Shown here: positions 37,601 through 49,851 of the stretch, in pieces
How positions within the stretch are numbered: the stretch's first letter is position 1
Layout of the letters: every line of letters begins with the position of its first letter
Assembly (NCBI GenBank): GCA_001662425.1
Contig: BDDC01000018.1
Coordinates: forward strand, 20,279-84,278
Direction of reading: 5' to 3'
DNA from: Chlamydomonas sphaeroides
Lineage: Eukaryota > Chlorophyta > Chlorophyceae > Chlamydomonadales > Chlamydomonadaceae
Length of the DNA: 64,000 bases
Position numbers and translations under genes: made by a program
The notes under the pieces: generated by a model
Told to the model about the DNA's origin: nothing
The model's database searches: none
What the model saw: the letters and a program-made list of their open reading frames with translations, nothing else

Positions 37601-38207
37601 GCGCGTTATCCAGCCAAACATGTTGAGGGGGTCCGACCCAACGCAACGGGAACCGAACCTTTGGAATGGGGTTGGCGTTGTTGTCTCTGGCCCTAGGGGC
37701 GTGTCATCATGCTGACACCGCCACTCCCAGGTCGCTTGCCAAAGACAGCTTGCCCTGCACCAACCATGCATGGCGTTGCATGGTAACCCCCTTTGACAAG
37801 CCACAGGCCCTTGGCTCCCATTCTTCTTCACTCGAAACGGGCGCCCTGCTATGCCTTGACACCGAAACTTCTGAGCTGCATGCGCGCTGAGCTCCATCAC
37901 ACGGCCCTGGTCGGGCAGGGCCCTCCGGGAAGGGCTGTCCGCTCCATGCAGCTGTACGGCACACACACATGCGCCACAACCTGTGTCCACGCGCTGCACG
38001 GCACTGTGCCCAGCGCCACATTCTGTCGCGTACATGCATCGACAGGTTACGCGGACGCTATCGACCACAGCGCATCACAAGCCGACTCCTTGTGCGTCGC
38101 CAGTCCTTGTGCATGCACGCTGCCCTCCGCCACTGCATTGCGTTGAGGAACACAAACCAAAATTGATAGCAGTGTGTTGCCGTGCTTGGCGTGGCCAAGC
38201 CGGCGCG

Positions 38208-41008
38208 ATGCCGGCCGATGTTCGCGTCGCATGCGAGGCCGCCGCGACCAGGCTGCTGGCCGCTATGCTGGAGCTGCAGCATGCGGTGCGTGCTCGCAGC
38301 CTGCAACTTCCTGACGTCTGACATTGGCACACACGTACAGCGCACGACACCCTCCGCGCTCTCGCTCTCGCCGGGCGTCACTCCTAGCTCTCCTAGTCAC
38401 TCGCCGTGTCCGCGCCCCGGCCCGACAGGTCTCCGCCCTCGACAATCACACAATCCAGGACGATGGCGGGCCCGCAGGTGCGCAGACCCATGTCGCCTGC
38501 GCCGGCCGAAACGCAGTGTGGCCCGCTGCCTGTGCCGCTACCCTTCGCCCACGGCTGCCGCTAGCTTTTCCCAACCCAAAGGCTCGCCGAACACGACCTC
38601 GCAGAACCCACGCTCGGCGACGCGCAGCACAGCGAGCTGCGCCGCCTGCTGCGGGAGCTGCTCCGGCCGGACGCGGGCCTCGAGGAGCGCGAGCGCGTGC
38701 AGCCGGGCGGACCTCCGGCCGCATCGAGGCCTCTGGATGCTGCTTGCGGCTGTTGCAGCAGCCACGACAGGACGCCGCACCGCGCAACAGCCCCGGAGGC
38801 TGCTGCGAGCGTGGCCTCCGACGTTGAGGTTCGGGGCGCGCAGCCGTGGAAGCCAACCGATGCCGCCGCCGCCACAGCAGCAGCAGCAGCAGCAGCAGGT
38901 GCAGCAGCAACGCAGGCGCAGGCGGCGCGGATCTTGGCGGCATGGCAACGACCCACGCTTGGTGCTGCAGCCCCGCTAACGGACCCTGCCTGCGGCGCTG
39001 CTCCCGCCGAGGACCCGTCTCCCCGCCCGCCTGCACCCGGCCCAGCGCCCACCACCGCGACCGCGCCCAGCCCCAGCGACAGCACAGCCGCGGGCGCGGT
39101 CGACCCGGCGTCAACGCCACCGCCCCTCCCGCCCCTGGCCATCGGTCCGTGCGGCCTTCTGCACCCGGGCTTTCTTCCCTGTGGCTACCTCCGCCGGCCC
39201 TTTGCAGCGCAGCTGGCGTGGGCGGCCGCCGCCTGGCGGCTGACGGGCGAGCCGCCGTACGCCGCCGCGGCGGCGCAGCGGCCGCCTCTACTGCACGAGG
39301 GCGAGGCGCACGCAGCGGCACTGTCGGAGCTCGCGACGCTGCTACCGCAGCTGCTGCCGTGCAGCGCCGCGGACTCTCAGGACATCAGCGATAACACCGC
39401 TGACAACGACACGGCCATGTCGTCTGGAGAAGCCGACACGCCAGCACCAGGAGGGGCACGGCTCGTGGCGCCGGCAAAGGGCGCCCAGGCAGGGCCGGCC
39501 CGTGCCACGCTGCGTCGCCACGGCGACCTGGCGGCTCTGCTGCTGGCGCCGCCGCTGCTCTACGTGCTGCTGGGCTTACGGCTGACGGCGGGCAGCTCCG
39601 TGCGCCGCTTCGTGGCGCCGCCCTCCGCGGCCGAGTGCTGGGCCGCGTTTGAGAGCCGGCACACCCCGGCGAACGACCCCAGCGCCCTGGGTGGGTGTGC
39701 CGCGCTCGGCAGCCGCTCGGCAGCCGCTGTTTGGTACGCTGACCCCCGCCCCGGGCTAGTAGAAGCTCCGGGACCGCTCTTCCTTGCCCTACCGCCGCCG
39801 CCGCCGCCGCCCTGGGACGTCGGCTTCGGGGACCACTTGTGCGGCCCTGGGACCGCGGCCCCGCCCCTTCAGCGGCGCGCTGCTCCCAGCAACCGCCGGC
39901 GCGCCGCTTGCCCTCCTTCGCCCTCCCCCAGGCGCCCGCGCGCCGAGCCGTCGCAACGTCCACAGCGTCCTGACCGCCGGTGCGTCCCATTGGCGCCGGG
40001 CGCTGCGGCTGCGCAGCCCAGCCCGCAACCCACCGCGCACACGCCGCGACCCCCAGGCTGGGGCCGGGGCCGCCCACCAGCCACCTAATTTCCACACCCC
40101 TCACCACCCCCCGCTCCCTCCAACCGCCCTGCCCCCTGCCCTGCCCTGCCCTGCCCTGCCCTCCTCCCCCACACAACACCCACCGCAGGCGCCCGCGCGC
40201 TGTCCAAGCACAGCCACCGCGACCTGGCTGCCGAGCACTGGCCGCGCATGGCCGGCAGCGAGGCCGCCAAGAATGGCGCGGCGCGGGGCGCGCTGGCGCG
40301 GCTCATGGCAGGCGCCGCCTGGCTCAACCTGCACTGCCTGCCGCCCTACGAGCGGCCCACGTACGTGCTGGAGCTGCGGGTGGCCAGAGTGAGGCGGGGC
40401 GAGGGCGGGAGGGCGGGGTTTGAGGGGAGGGGTAGGGGAGGCGTTGTGTGGGGTGGGGGGAAAGAGGCATGGGGAGGGAGGTTGCGAGGGTGGGGAGGCG
40501 GGCGGGGGAAAGGGTCGACGGCGCTGGGCCGAGTGGGTCGCGGGGGGTGCGGCGGGCTCGTTGATTGCTGATGGAGCGCCTGGTCTGTCCTCTGGCGGCT
40601 CGACAGCATACGGTAGCTTTCGGCTGTTGCGTATGGGGCGTGCCAGGCGACGCTGCTGCATTGGTGTGGACCGCTGCTGCTGACGCCTGCTGCTGGCAAA
40701 TCCGCCCGACCCGGACCGGACCGCAGGGCTACGGCGCGCGGTGGGCCGTCCTGGATGAGGCGGAGCCACCGGCAAGGGGAGGGGAGGTTAGTCCGGATGC
40801 AGCGGCCAACGCAGCAGCTGAGGCCTCGGAAGGCGAGGGAGCGCTGGCCGAGGCGAGCGAGCCTGCAGCGGCTGCGCCGGGTTCTGTGACTGCGCCAGTG
40901 CGCGAGGCGACGGCGAGTGCTGGCGGCGAGCGGCGGCCGCGTGTGACGTTTCGGGGGTTCTTAGAGCCAACGATGGAGGGAGGGCATGAGGTAGGATGGC
41001 GGCACTGA
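38208..41008 (+). CDS. Conserved plant/algal protein of unknown function
   Basis: Exons: 38208-38285, 38429-38477, 38605-39838, 39873-39979, 40189-40388, 40727-41008; 649 residues if all are right. A short helical start and a long Ala/Pro-rich part lead to a more conserved C-terminal half. Recognisable pieces are GPCGLLHPGFLPCGYLRR, AVWYADPRPGLVE, a PPPPPPPW stretch followed by GFGDH, RNVHSVLTAG, RALSKHSHRDL, AAWLNLHCLPPYERPTYVLE, GYGARW, and the end GFLEPTMEGGHEVGWRH. From memory this tail resembles a land-plant family with no assigned function. I see no catalytic motif, signal peptide or membrane helix. A Ser/Ala/Glu-rich insert (40750-40930) breaks the last block. The join at 39838-39873 would need a 34-bp intron. 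That is implausibly short, so a sequencing indel or another exon arrangement is possible there. Confidence 0.7.
40134..40162. repeat. Short (CCCTG)n tract
   Basis: About five CCCTG units in the polypyrimidine region before the 40189 acceptor. The same pentamer forms the long tract at 59350-59412. Confidence 0.8.
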
Positions 41009-41507
41009 GGCCCGGGTCGGCGGTGCAGGCCAGGGGGCCCCCCTGATGCAGGCGGATGACTTGTGTTCCAGTGTTAGGTAGAACAGAACCCCACACGTGG
41101 CACAGCACGCCCCGGGTAGGGTGGCGCGTCGGCCGTGCGCGGAGGGAATGCGGTGAATTGCGCCAGTGCGGAAGCGAGGCCCAGCCGCCCAGGGTGGAGT
41201 GGCGCGTCGGGTGACTTGTGTGTGCGCGGTAGTTGGTCGGGTTCGGCCAGCTGCGGCTGGCAATGCATATTGGTTGTGTTTAAGCACATTGCTGAAAGGT
41301 GCGTTGGGGTTGCAGCGTGCGATGCGAGGTGGCGGGTCGCGCGGGTCGCTCGGCGGGCAACAAACCCTGGCCTGCAGCCTGGGTCGCTACGTTGTCCATT
41401 CGTTACAAAATCTATACCAAACGTACTCACGACACACGAGTGTATATAGCAGCGTGCCCAGCAAACGGAAGCACACACATCCACGTATCGCTCACCGAAC
41501 AGCGACC
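41009..41507. promoter_or_regulatory. Intergenic region with a candidate TATA box
   Basis: The 499 bp before the chloroplast-protein start contain TATATA at 41443-41448, about 60 bp upstream of the ATG, a plausible core promoter. No gene is seen. Confidence 0.5.
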
Positions 41508-44500
41508 ATGCAGCTGCGGGCCCCCTGCAGCAACGCTGGTGGACTTAGACGCGATGGAGCAGCTCGGCGACCGACTTTCCACGCGCCAGTCGTCGCAAGT
41601 AAGGGCCACGCGATGGCAACCACGCGTCGTGTGGCCCAGCGCCTTGCGGTGTCACAGCGATGTGGAATGACACAGCACCCAGCGCCGTGTCTCTGGGCTT
41701 GGCACTCGCGCTCGGACCAGCAACTCATCCATCCGCTCGACCCTCGCAGGCGCCGTGCGTCCCTCGCAGCGCCTGGCCCACCTCGGCCGAGCACCTGCCG
41801 GTCTGACGCGGTTGCGCTGCGAGGCCGCTGGCGAGACCTCTACCGCCACCACCACCGACTCGCAGCAGCTCGAGTGAGCCATCGTGCCTCGGCGTGACGC
41901 CCCGCCCCTCCCCATCCGCGCTCCTTGCCCCCTTGCTGCCGCCCCTCCCTCCCTCTCCCGCTGCTTGGTCTCCACCCTTTGCGGCCATCCCCAGTCTCCA
42001 CTTCCAACACGAGCCCCGCAAAGTGCCTCGCCTCTGCCTCAAGGCCGCAAACACACGCTCCGTTACCACACACGCCAACGCCTTTCCACCCCACCTCAAC
42101 GGCCTTCCATCCTTTTCATAAACCTCCACACATGCACACACACCCGACCGCAGGGTGACGCTGAAGGGGATTGAGGCGCTGCAGACGTTGCGGCTGGGCC
42201 TGGCCCCTTTCGGCCGGGGCCAGGTTGTGGTGGTGACCGATGTGGACCCAGACAGCAACGCGGCCGAGGTGCGGCAGGGGGCCTGTGGGGGGCAAAGGGA
42301 TCGGAGGTAGCAGGGCGGGGGGCACACTATGTGGCGGCGCGTGCTCTGGGGCGGATGACGCCATCAGCATGATGCTAGGAGGAGGAGGATGCTGGGAGGA
42401 GGATGGATGCGAAAAGGAGGATGGACGCGCCGCGCTGGCTCTGGAAGCACGAGCCGCCGCCTCAAACCGCCGCCTCCCTCCCCGGCCTGCTATTCACTCA
42501 GCGACACATCCTCTTGCCGGTTTTTTCCCCAACCCCTCGCCTCCCCTCGCCGTGCATTAGATGGGCGTGCGCCGCGGCATGCGGATGTTGGCGCTCAGCG
42601 ACCCGCTGCGGTACGGCACCATGTGGAGCCTGGAGGACCGGCCCAGCCTGCGGTTCGTGGTGAGGAGCGGGTGGGGGGTGGCAGCGGGGGGCAGGGCGAG
42701 GGAGGGCCGAGGCAGGAAGGGCTGGGGTAGGCTCAGGGCTGCAGGGCTGCTGGCGGCGGCTGGGGCTGTGATGGCGCGGTGACGCCGCGAGGCCGGGGCA
42801 CGGGATCGGTGGGGCCGGGGGGCGATGTCCGGTCTGGGTTGAGACCCCGCGGCCCTGATCCTTCGCTGCCGTGCTCGTCGCCGTACATTGATCTGCCGTA
42901 CGCAGGTGGACACGTTCAAGATGCGGCGGTCGTCGCCCATCGACCTCCAGTTTGCGCCGCACCTGCCGGAGTCGGGTGAGGCCGCCGGCCGCACCGCCCA
43001 AGAGCCCCATGTGTAGGGGCCTTGCGTCCCGAGCCTTGTCTGCTCGGCGCTGCTGCTGCGTCCCCCCAACTATCCCGCGCCGGGGCCTCGCAACCTAAGC
43101 CCATGCGGCCGCGGCCCAAGCCGAACCGGTCTGCCCCCACCTGTCGACTGCCCCGGCCGTTCGCAGAGATGACGAGTCTGTTCGGCCCGGCCGAGGGCCA
43201 GGCGGCCCCCGAAGACCCGCAGCAGGCCAACGGTGAGCCCGCGGCCTGGATGGGGTCAGGGACGGACGGATGGAGGGAGGGCACCCAGCCGCCAGCAGCC
43301 GGCAGAGCCGGTGCCGGGGGCGCCGCCGCTGGCGCCGCTGGTGTGGCTCGAGCCGTGGCAGCTGCCGCGCCAGGCAAGCGTCTCGACTTCTGGCCGTGGA
43401 TTTCTTTGCCGGACCGGACCGCCGCGGCCGGCAGCCCGGCGCTGCCGGGCCGGCACGACATGGCGTTGCCCCCCGGTCCGGCAACAAATCGAAGTCGGGG
43501 CTCCTACAACGAAGATCGGACTAGCACGGCCAAGCGCCACACAGGCGTGCCGGGCATGTGCCACTACAGCGCCGTGCTAATCGTTGCCCCCGACCCCTGC
43601 CATGTCCCGGGCCCGTGCTGCTGCTGTTGCTGTTGTTGCTGTTGCTGCGCAGGCGCCGAGGCCAGCGCCCGGCCAGCGCCCGCGGACGCGCAGGCTGACA
43701 ACTTTCGCTCCTCTGTCAACTCGATCGACTCACTGCTGGGCAGCAGCAGCGGAAGCGACAACGAGGACACGGGCGGCGGCCTGACCATTGGTGAGGCGCA
43801 GCCTCTGTGACCGTTGTGGTCGTCGTGTCATCAAAACTGTGTGGCGCGCCGGTGCCGTGTGGGCGGCTGCGGCGCAGGCTGGGATGCGCTCATCCAGCAG
43901 GAGCCCAGGGCTGCTGCTGATCTGCTGCTACGGGTTTCCACCGTCGATGTGCACCGCCGCCGACCCCGACCCCCACCCCGGCTAGTTCGCCACTCCCATG
44001 GTACCCACCACGACGCCACGCCCGCAGGCGAGCGCCTTGCCGCCAAGTACGCGCTGGAGCAACGTGACCCCATGGGCAACAACCAGGTGTGCCTCGGGGC
44101 AGCCAAGGGGGTCGGTGGGGGCTTAGGGTTTGGGTCACGGCACGGGGCCTATGTTAGCGAGAGGACTGTTGGTTGGGAGCGGGTCGGGCACCAGCGCGAT
44201 GGTTGCGACCAGCAAGGGCAGCTGCTTTGGCGAGGCGCCGTGAAACACACGGCTGCCCTGGCGCTGTCTGCGCCCACGACGGCCGGGCGTCAAACCAACC
44301 GCTGCTCGCCGAGCCCGCTGCCGCCCGCTCCTTGCCGTGGCCCAGGTCCAGAAGCGCATCCAGGCCCGGAAGGCGCTGATGGAGATCGATGAGCAGGTGG
44401 GGCTGCAGGGGGTGGAGAGGCGGGGGAACGGGGGAGTGGGAGGCAGGCTTGCAGGGGGACAGGCTGAAGGGGGGGCCGCGGGCGTCAGGTGGGGCTGCAA

Positions 44501-44832
44501 CAGGCAGGCGGGCCGTAAGGACGAGCGGGTGCAGGCGCGTGGGGGCCGCTGGGGGTGCCCTCCCAGCATGCCCCCTGCGCCCTGCGCCCCGCGCCCTGCC
44601 ATGCTCCGGTACTGCTGCCCGACCCCAACCCGCCCACTCTCCCCCTCCCTTCTCCCCCTCCCCCTCTCCCCCTCTCGCGTGCCCTCCTTCCCTGCACACG
44701 CAGCGTGACGACACAGGCCTGCTAGCGGGCCTGGCGGCGGCCTTTGTGCTGCCCGCCTTCATCATCCTGGCCGTCGCCTACAGCACTGGCTACTTGGACA
44801 AGCTCTACCTCACTGCGCTGACGCTGAGGTAG
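41508..44832 (+). CDS. Chloroplast-targeted PDZ-like protein with C-terminal membrane span
   Basis: Ten exons keep phase and give 313 residues: 41508-41598, 41750-41873, 42154-42268, 42561-42659, 42906-42975, 43167-43232, 43653-43790, 44028-44086, 44346-44396, 44704-44832. The first about 55 residues are basic, rich in Ala, Arg and Ser, and nearly free of acids. They end near LTRLRCEA, a typical transit peptide with a plausible cleavage region. Residues about 72-165 look PDZ-like: VTLKGIEALQTLRLGLAPFG, VVVVTDVDPDSNAAEMGVRR, GMRMLALSDPLRYGTMW, LRFVVDTFKMRR. This is the pattern of plastid proteins with one PDZ fold. An acidic Ser-rich linker (SSSGSDNEDTGGG) and a basic helix (VQKRIQARKALMEIDEQ) follow. 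The C-terminus is one hydrophobic span (LLAGLAAAFVLPAFIILAVA). It probably sits on the thylakoid or inner envelope. The partner is unknown and there is no protease domain. Confidence 0.78.
42484..42512 (+). repeat. Dispersed intronic repeat, copy A
   Basis: Carries the core CTATTCACTCAGCGACACAT followed by CCTCTTGCC, in the third intron of the PDZ-like gene. Related copies are in exportin-4 introns near 57330, 57545, 58570 and 59838. Confidence 0.7.
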
Positions 44833-46475
44833 CGGAGCAGTTGATGGTGCGGTTGAGGGTGTGGGGGGAAGCGGGAGGGGGCAAAGGGGCGGCAGGAGGC
44901 AGGGGAGGAGGGTCGATAAAAGACTTCCAGGAGAGGTCGCGGCGGGGGCCCGCGGCGATGGTGGCAGTGGATGGGGCCGCCGGGCAGGCAGGCGTGAGGA
45001 TTTTGTTGGATCTTGAATGAACAGGGTTACACCCGACTCTCCGACTTGAGCGTTAGGGGTTAACGCAATCGGTAGTGGCAACCAGCAATGCGAGCAGCAG
45101 CGGTGGAAGGACCCCGCTCACCAACAGGAAGATATGGTCCGTGCTGTTGTGGCGTTGACATGAGCGGCTGTTACGATGCTGCATTGTGGGCCGGCGTGAG
45201 GACGGCCGGCACGGAGTGGCTAGGGTGCCGAAGGCCAGGTGTGGCGTAACGGTGGATCCGGTGAGGGCGCTGCAGGATGGCTGGCGCCGGGGTGGGCCGC
45301 AGACGGCGCGGCTGGGTGCCTGTGCATGGCGAGCTGTGCACCGCCGCCGCCTCGGGGCACCTCGAACCGAGCTGTTGCGCTGCCGCAAGGTAGATGGTGG
45401 GCGTGGCGTGGGGAGCAACCGCAGCCACGCGTAACCTCGGGGCGTGGTCTGCCTGGTCCCTAGTGGAGCGAGGCGGAGGCTTGGGGAAGCACCGTAGATC
45501 GGACGCAATCGGAACTGCAGACGCTGTGCAGGCCGGGAGGTGATGCCTACATGATGCGACCATATGCGTGTAAGCCGATGAGGGCCCGAGCGAGCTCCGC
45601 ACCCGACGAGGGACAGCAGCCCCGACCCAACACGCCCGCGGTGCCGCCGGCTGCAGCGGTGCTCGCTGCAACGCCCGCCACATGCCCCGCCACATGCTAC
45701 CCATCTCAGAGCATCCGTCCTCCCCACCCAACCCATCGACTTCACACACGCTCCGCCAGGCGGCGCCCAAGTGCCCTCGAATGCTGGCGCACACAAGACA
45801 CCCAGCCCCGCCCCGCGCCTCACACACACCGCCGCAGCCGCTGCAAGGGGGCCTGGGCGCCCCGCTTGCCCGCAGGCCTTGCTCCTCACACCTCACACGC
45901 CCCTCCGACTCACAGCAGCTCGAGATACCTCGAGGCACGCAACAGTAGTGTACATGCGGGCCCGCAGCGGGCGCCGCCAAATGCCGTCACAGCCGCCGGG
46001 CCCAAATCGACACACGCGACTTTATGCGTCCCGAACGCGTCCCTCGGCTTGACTTCCGGTCAAGCCCAGGGTGCGGCCTAGCCCGGCCTACAAACAAACA
46101 AACAATTGCATACAGCGCCAGCGGGAGGTATCATACAAAGCGCCGCAAGCGGCTGTCGAGCTAAGGGTACACAGCCCTGCCTGCCGCCAGGGGGCGTGGC
46201 CGCAGGGCCCGGGAGCCTTGCCGCAGCTGGAAGGAGAAAGGATAAGAGTACACACGCGCCCACCGCAGCCCACACATCACATCACATCCGACGGCCCTCC
46301 GGCGCCGCCCATGGCGCCGGCACACCCACTCACGCCGCCTGCAACACAAAGCCAACACAGCCAACTGGGCCTCGTGGGGCTGACCCGTGTGTACCGCAGC
46401 CAGCACCTGTAGGCCGACTGCGGCAGCATGCCTCTCGCCAGGCTGTGGCCCGCACCGGCCTGTCCTGAAGCAGCG
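44833..46475. other. Intergenic region between convergent genes
   Basis: 1.6 kb between the 3' ends of the PDZ-like gene and the RING-FYVE-SYLF gene. Open frames are present on both strands but show no splice continuity or domain. I see no RNA gene or repeat array. Confidence 0.6.
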
Positions 46476-49400
46476 CTACTCCGCGTACACGGGCCGCGCA
46501 GGGTGCGCCTCGCCCCGCGCGAAGGCGGGCAGCAGCCCCGCCAGCCCCGCGCCGCCGCTTCCCGCGCCCTCCGCCGTCAGCACAGGCGCCGACGCCTCGT
46601 GGGCCTCCGCCGCCGCCAGCAGCTGCCGCCGCTGCTCCCACTCGCCGCTGCCTGCCGCACCCAGCGCCCCGGCGGCCAGCGCCAGCGCGGGCGCCGACGC
46701 GGCGCGATCCGCGGGCCGCTCCCGCGGCACCGACCTGCTGTGCACCAGGCGGCGGCGTGCCTCGAAGCGGTGCAGCAGCTGGCGGATGCCCTCGTACAGC
46801 ATGGCGGCGGCGGGGGGCGGCGGTACCGCGCCCTCCAGCAGCAGCTGCCGCGGCGTGACGGGGTAGCCGTAGAAGTCCAGGTTCACCTTCAGGGCAGCGA
46901 GTGCGTTCGTTGATTAGTCAAGTAAGCATGCCCCGCGCGAGTGCGTTCATGTACAAGGAAAGCAACAGGAGTAACACGCACGCATTGTGTGAGGAAGGGC
47001 GGGTTGTGAGGAAGGGCGGGTTGGGAGGACTGCTGGGCCGCGTGGCGGTGAGCTTCGGGAGGAGCTGCGTCGACCTCGCGTACCGGCAAGGACGAGCAGC
47101 GCTCGATGGCCGGGTCAGCTAAGTGTGCCCGAGGGGCAGCTGCAGCCCGTACCCTCACCCCCACAGACCCGCCCTCACCTGGCTGCGTACGCACAGCAGC
47201 GTGCTCTCCACGCTCAGCCCAACAAACGCGCCACGGCTGACGCTCCAGCCCACCGCCGTCGAGCCGCCGCCCCCTCCCGCCGCCCGACCGCCGCCGCCGC
47301 CCAGCGCCGCCGCGCTGAGCACCACGCCCGCCTCCGCGTGCCGCCCAAACGGCCCCAGCGCCGCCGCCGCCGAGCCGCCCAGCAGCACGCCGCCGCCCAG
47401 CACGCCGCCGCACAGGCCAGCGAGTGCCTCCCGCGAGCGCAGCACCAGCACCACATCCGCCAGCTCGCCGCCCAGCTGCAGGCCCCAGCCCATGCCCACC
47501 GCCGACACGGCACAGGGAGCCGACCAGCCGCCGCCGGGCGTGCGCGACACGACCAGGCCTGGCGCGGCAGGGCGAGGCGGGTGCGAAAACAAGGGCGTTG
47601 GGACGCGGCTTGGCAAGGCGTCGCGTGAGCTGAGAGGCACGAACACAGGGAGGCGGCTGGCAACGTCCCTGCCCAGCGGACCAGCCATGCAAGGCCCGGC
47701 CGCACCTGTGCCGAACGACAGCGACCAGCCCGCGCCCAGCCGAGCGACCGTGAGCAGCGCCAGCCCCTCGCAGCCCTGCAGCGCGGCGGTGGGCAGGCCC
47801 GCCTCCGTCTGCACCGACACCGCCTGCAGGTGGGGTGCAGAAGAAGGGGCCAGGATCGACGGGTGCGCGAGAATCGCGAACAGGGAAAGGGGGCTTTGAC
47901 ACTCCACCCAACAACTGCGCCGGACCGGGCGGGCTGGACAGCGCGGCCAGGGCGCGCTCTGATCCTCACGCAGCCTCCGGTGCATTGCGGCCCTCGCTGC
48001 TCCACGCCCCATACGCTCAAGTGCACGGCCCCTAGCCCCTGGCCCCTGGCGCCACCTTGACAAAGGTGTGAAGCATGTTGGCGGCCTTGAACACGTCCTC
48101 GCCCAGGGTGCCCGTCCAGGGGCTGTTGAGCCAGGCGCGCAGCGACACCGCGTCCGTGCAGTCCTGGCAGGTCGGGGCAGGCGGGCCAAGGGGCAGGCAA
48201 CATAATCGCCACGCCTCGGGCTGGTGATGTCGCTGGCACGCTGCGAGCGGCCCGCTCCTTCCCCGGCTGTCGCACACACCACGCTGCCTTGCTGGCCCCC
48301 ATCTTGCTGACACGCCTGCCCCTCCACCACGGACGTCATCATGCCCCTGCCCCAAGCCCCTGCGGCTGTGGCCCGGCTGCTGGGGATGTAGGTGCCCGTC
48401 CGGTGCCGTCCAGTCCGGCCCTCACCTGCACGGGCGGCTGCGCCGCTGCCGCCAGCGTGCCCGCCAGCATCTGCTGGTGCGGCGCCAGCACCGAGGAGCA
48501 CAGCTCGCACACGCGCTGGGGCGTCCTGTGGGCACAGGTGCAGGCGGCGCGATACAGTTGAACCTCATGTTCCTTGCGCCCGCGAGGCCGCAGAATGCCG
48601 GTACCGATTTGCGCATACGAGAGCTCCTGCCGTACCTGACGCCGTACTTGGGCGGCAGCAGCGCGCGCTTGTGGCAGCAGGCGGCGCAGAAGATCTTGCC
48701 GCACAGGCGGCAGTGGTGGCGCAGGCGCGTGAAGGGCCTGAACGGCATGTGGCAGCTGAGGCAGTCGGCGGCGTGCGAGTCGGGCAGCCACAGCGGCGGC
48801 TCCAGCGCCAGCACGCTCCCGGCGCCGCTGCCAAGCGCACCGGCGCCGGCGCCGCCGGGTCGCAGCGCCAGCCGGTGAGGCTGCTGCCAAGGTGCGCCGG
48901 AGCGCGACGAGCTGGGTCCGGCGCCGCCGGCTACGGAAAGCGCGGGCGCTGACGGCGCCGCCGACCACGCGTCGTCGTCGTCGTCCGCGGCAGCGTCGTC
49001 GCCGTCGCGGAAGCTGCCGCCGCTGCCGTCGCTGCGGCGCCGCTGACGGCGGCGGGCTGCGAGCGGGTCGGCGGTCATGATGTCCTGCAGGTCCTCTAGG
49101 GCGTTGGGGTTGCCGCCGCTGCCGCCGATGGCGCCGAAGATGCTGCCGAGGCCGCCGAGGAAGCCGCCGCCGGCGGGGGTGGATGCCGGTGCGTTGGCGG
49201 CCGCAGCGTTGGACGTTTTGCGGCCGCGCACCAGCTCAGCGGCGTATGAGTCGGCGGTGGCCTGCTGCGAGGGGAAGGCCTCCCAGCCGTCCTGCTGCGC
49301 GGACTCGTCCACGAAGAGCATGGTGGCCAGGCGGATGAGGTCCTGCGTGCGTTCACATAACGAGGGGAAGTCCAAAGTTTTGCGTCGCGCTCAAGCAGCA

Positions 49401-49851
49401 CGGCGCCAAGCAGCACGGCAAGCACAGCGGATGACAGGCGCTCAGGAAGCGATAACTCGGACCCAAGCCAGCGGGGTCGGGCACGACCACCGTCGCCGAG
49501 TGCGTAACAGCGCTTGCAGGCCACTGACCTCGAGCTCGTGGTTGCACGATAATTTGACCTCCTTGCCGAAGTGCGCGCGGCATAGCGGGCACTGCGCCTG
49601 ACGCTGCTGAACAAGTTGGAAGCACTCCAGGCAGCCGTTGTGCCCTGCGTGTGTCAAGGAGTTTTAAAAATTTCCACGCAGCTTGCCGATGCCCTCACAA
49701 GAGAGTTTTGGCTTCAGCTTGCGTTGCCATGTTGCGGGGACCGCTGCTCACCGCAGGGCAGAGTCGCTGGGCCTCCCCAGCGTCCTAAAGTCTCACAGCA
49801 CACCGGGCAAAGGGGCAGCTCTGCGGCCGCGGCTGCCCCACCGACGGTCAT
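46476..49851 (-). CDS. RING-FYVE-SYLF protein, likely endosomal
   Basis: Eight exons, 49851-49752, 49644-49529, 49342-48636, 48525-48426, 48163-48056, 47823-47706, 47558-47179, 46886-46476, join in phase to 679 residues. A complete C3HC4 RING lies at residues 15-55: CPVC, LPCGHNGCLEC, CPLC, ligands C15, C18, C33, H35, C38, C41, C52, C55. It is split across exons 1 and 2. The FYVE finger (about 255-340) keeps the PI3P-binding marks: WLPD, RHHCRLCG and, in exon 4, RVCELC. Residues about 345-545 are a SYLF (Ysc84-type) lipid-binding domain: GLPTAALQGCEGLALLTVAR, GWGLQLGGELADVVLVL, and SRGAFVGLSVES. A helical tail follows. FYVE-SYLF proteins such as Arabidopsis CFS1 bind PI3P and act in ESCRT/autophagy traffic. 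The added RING suggests ubiquitin-ligase activity at endosomes. The RING-to-FYVE join rests on clean splice sites in phase 0. Confidence 0.87.

Larger units (their letters stand above)
36229..38207. other. Intergenic region, about 2 kb, with one element copy
   Basis: No gene with splice-phase support. It contains one copy of an about 150-bp element that is also found inverted at 50830-50955, and a short ORF on the minus strand beginning just after that copy. Otherwise I see only unstructured sequence, including short CA-rich runs near 37205-37222. Confidence 0.6.

Noticed and set aside
43619..43650. Expanded CTG/TTG triplet tract as a coding repeat
   Set aside because: It lies immediately before the acceptor of an exon of the PDZ-like gene and forms its pyrimidine-rich tract. 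It is not translated in the model.
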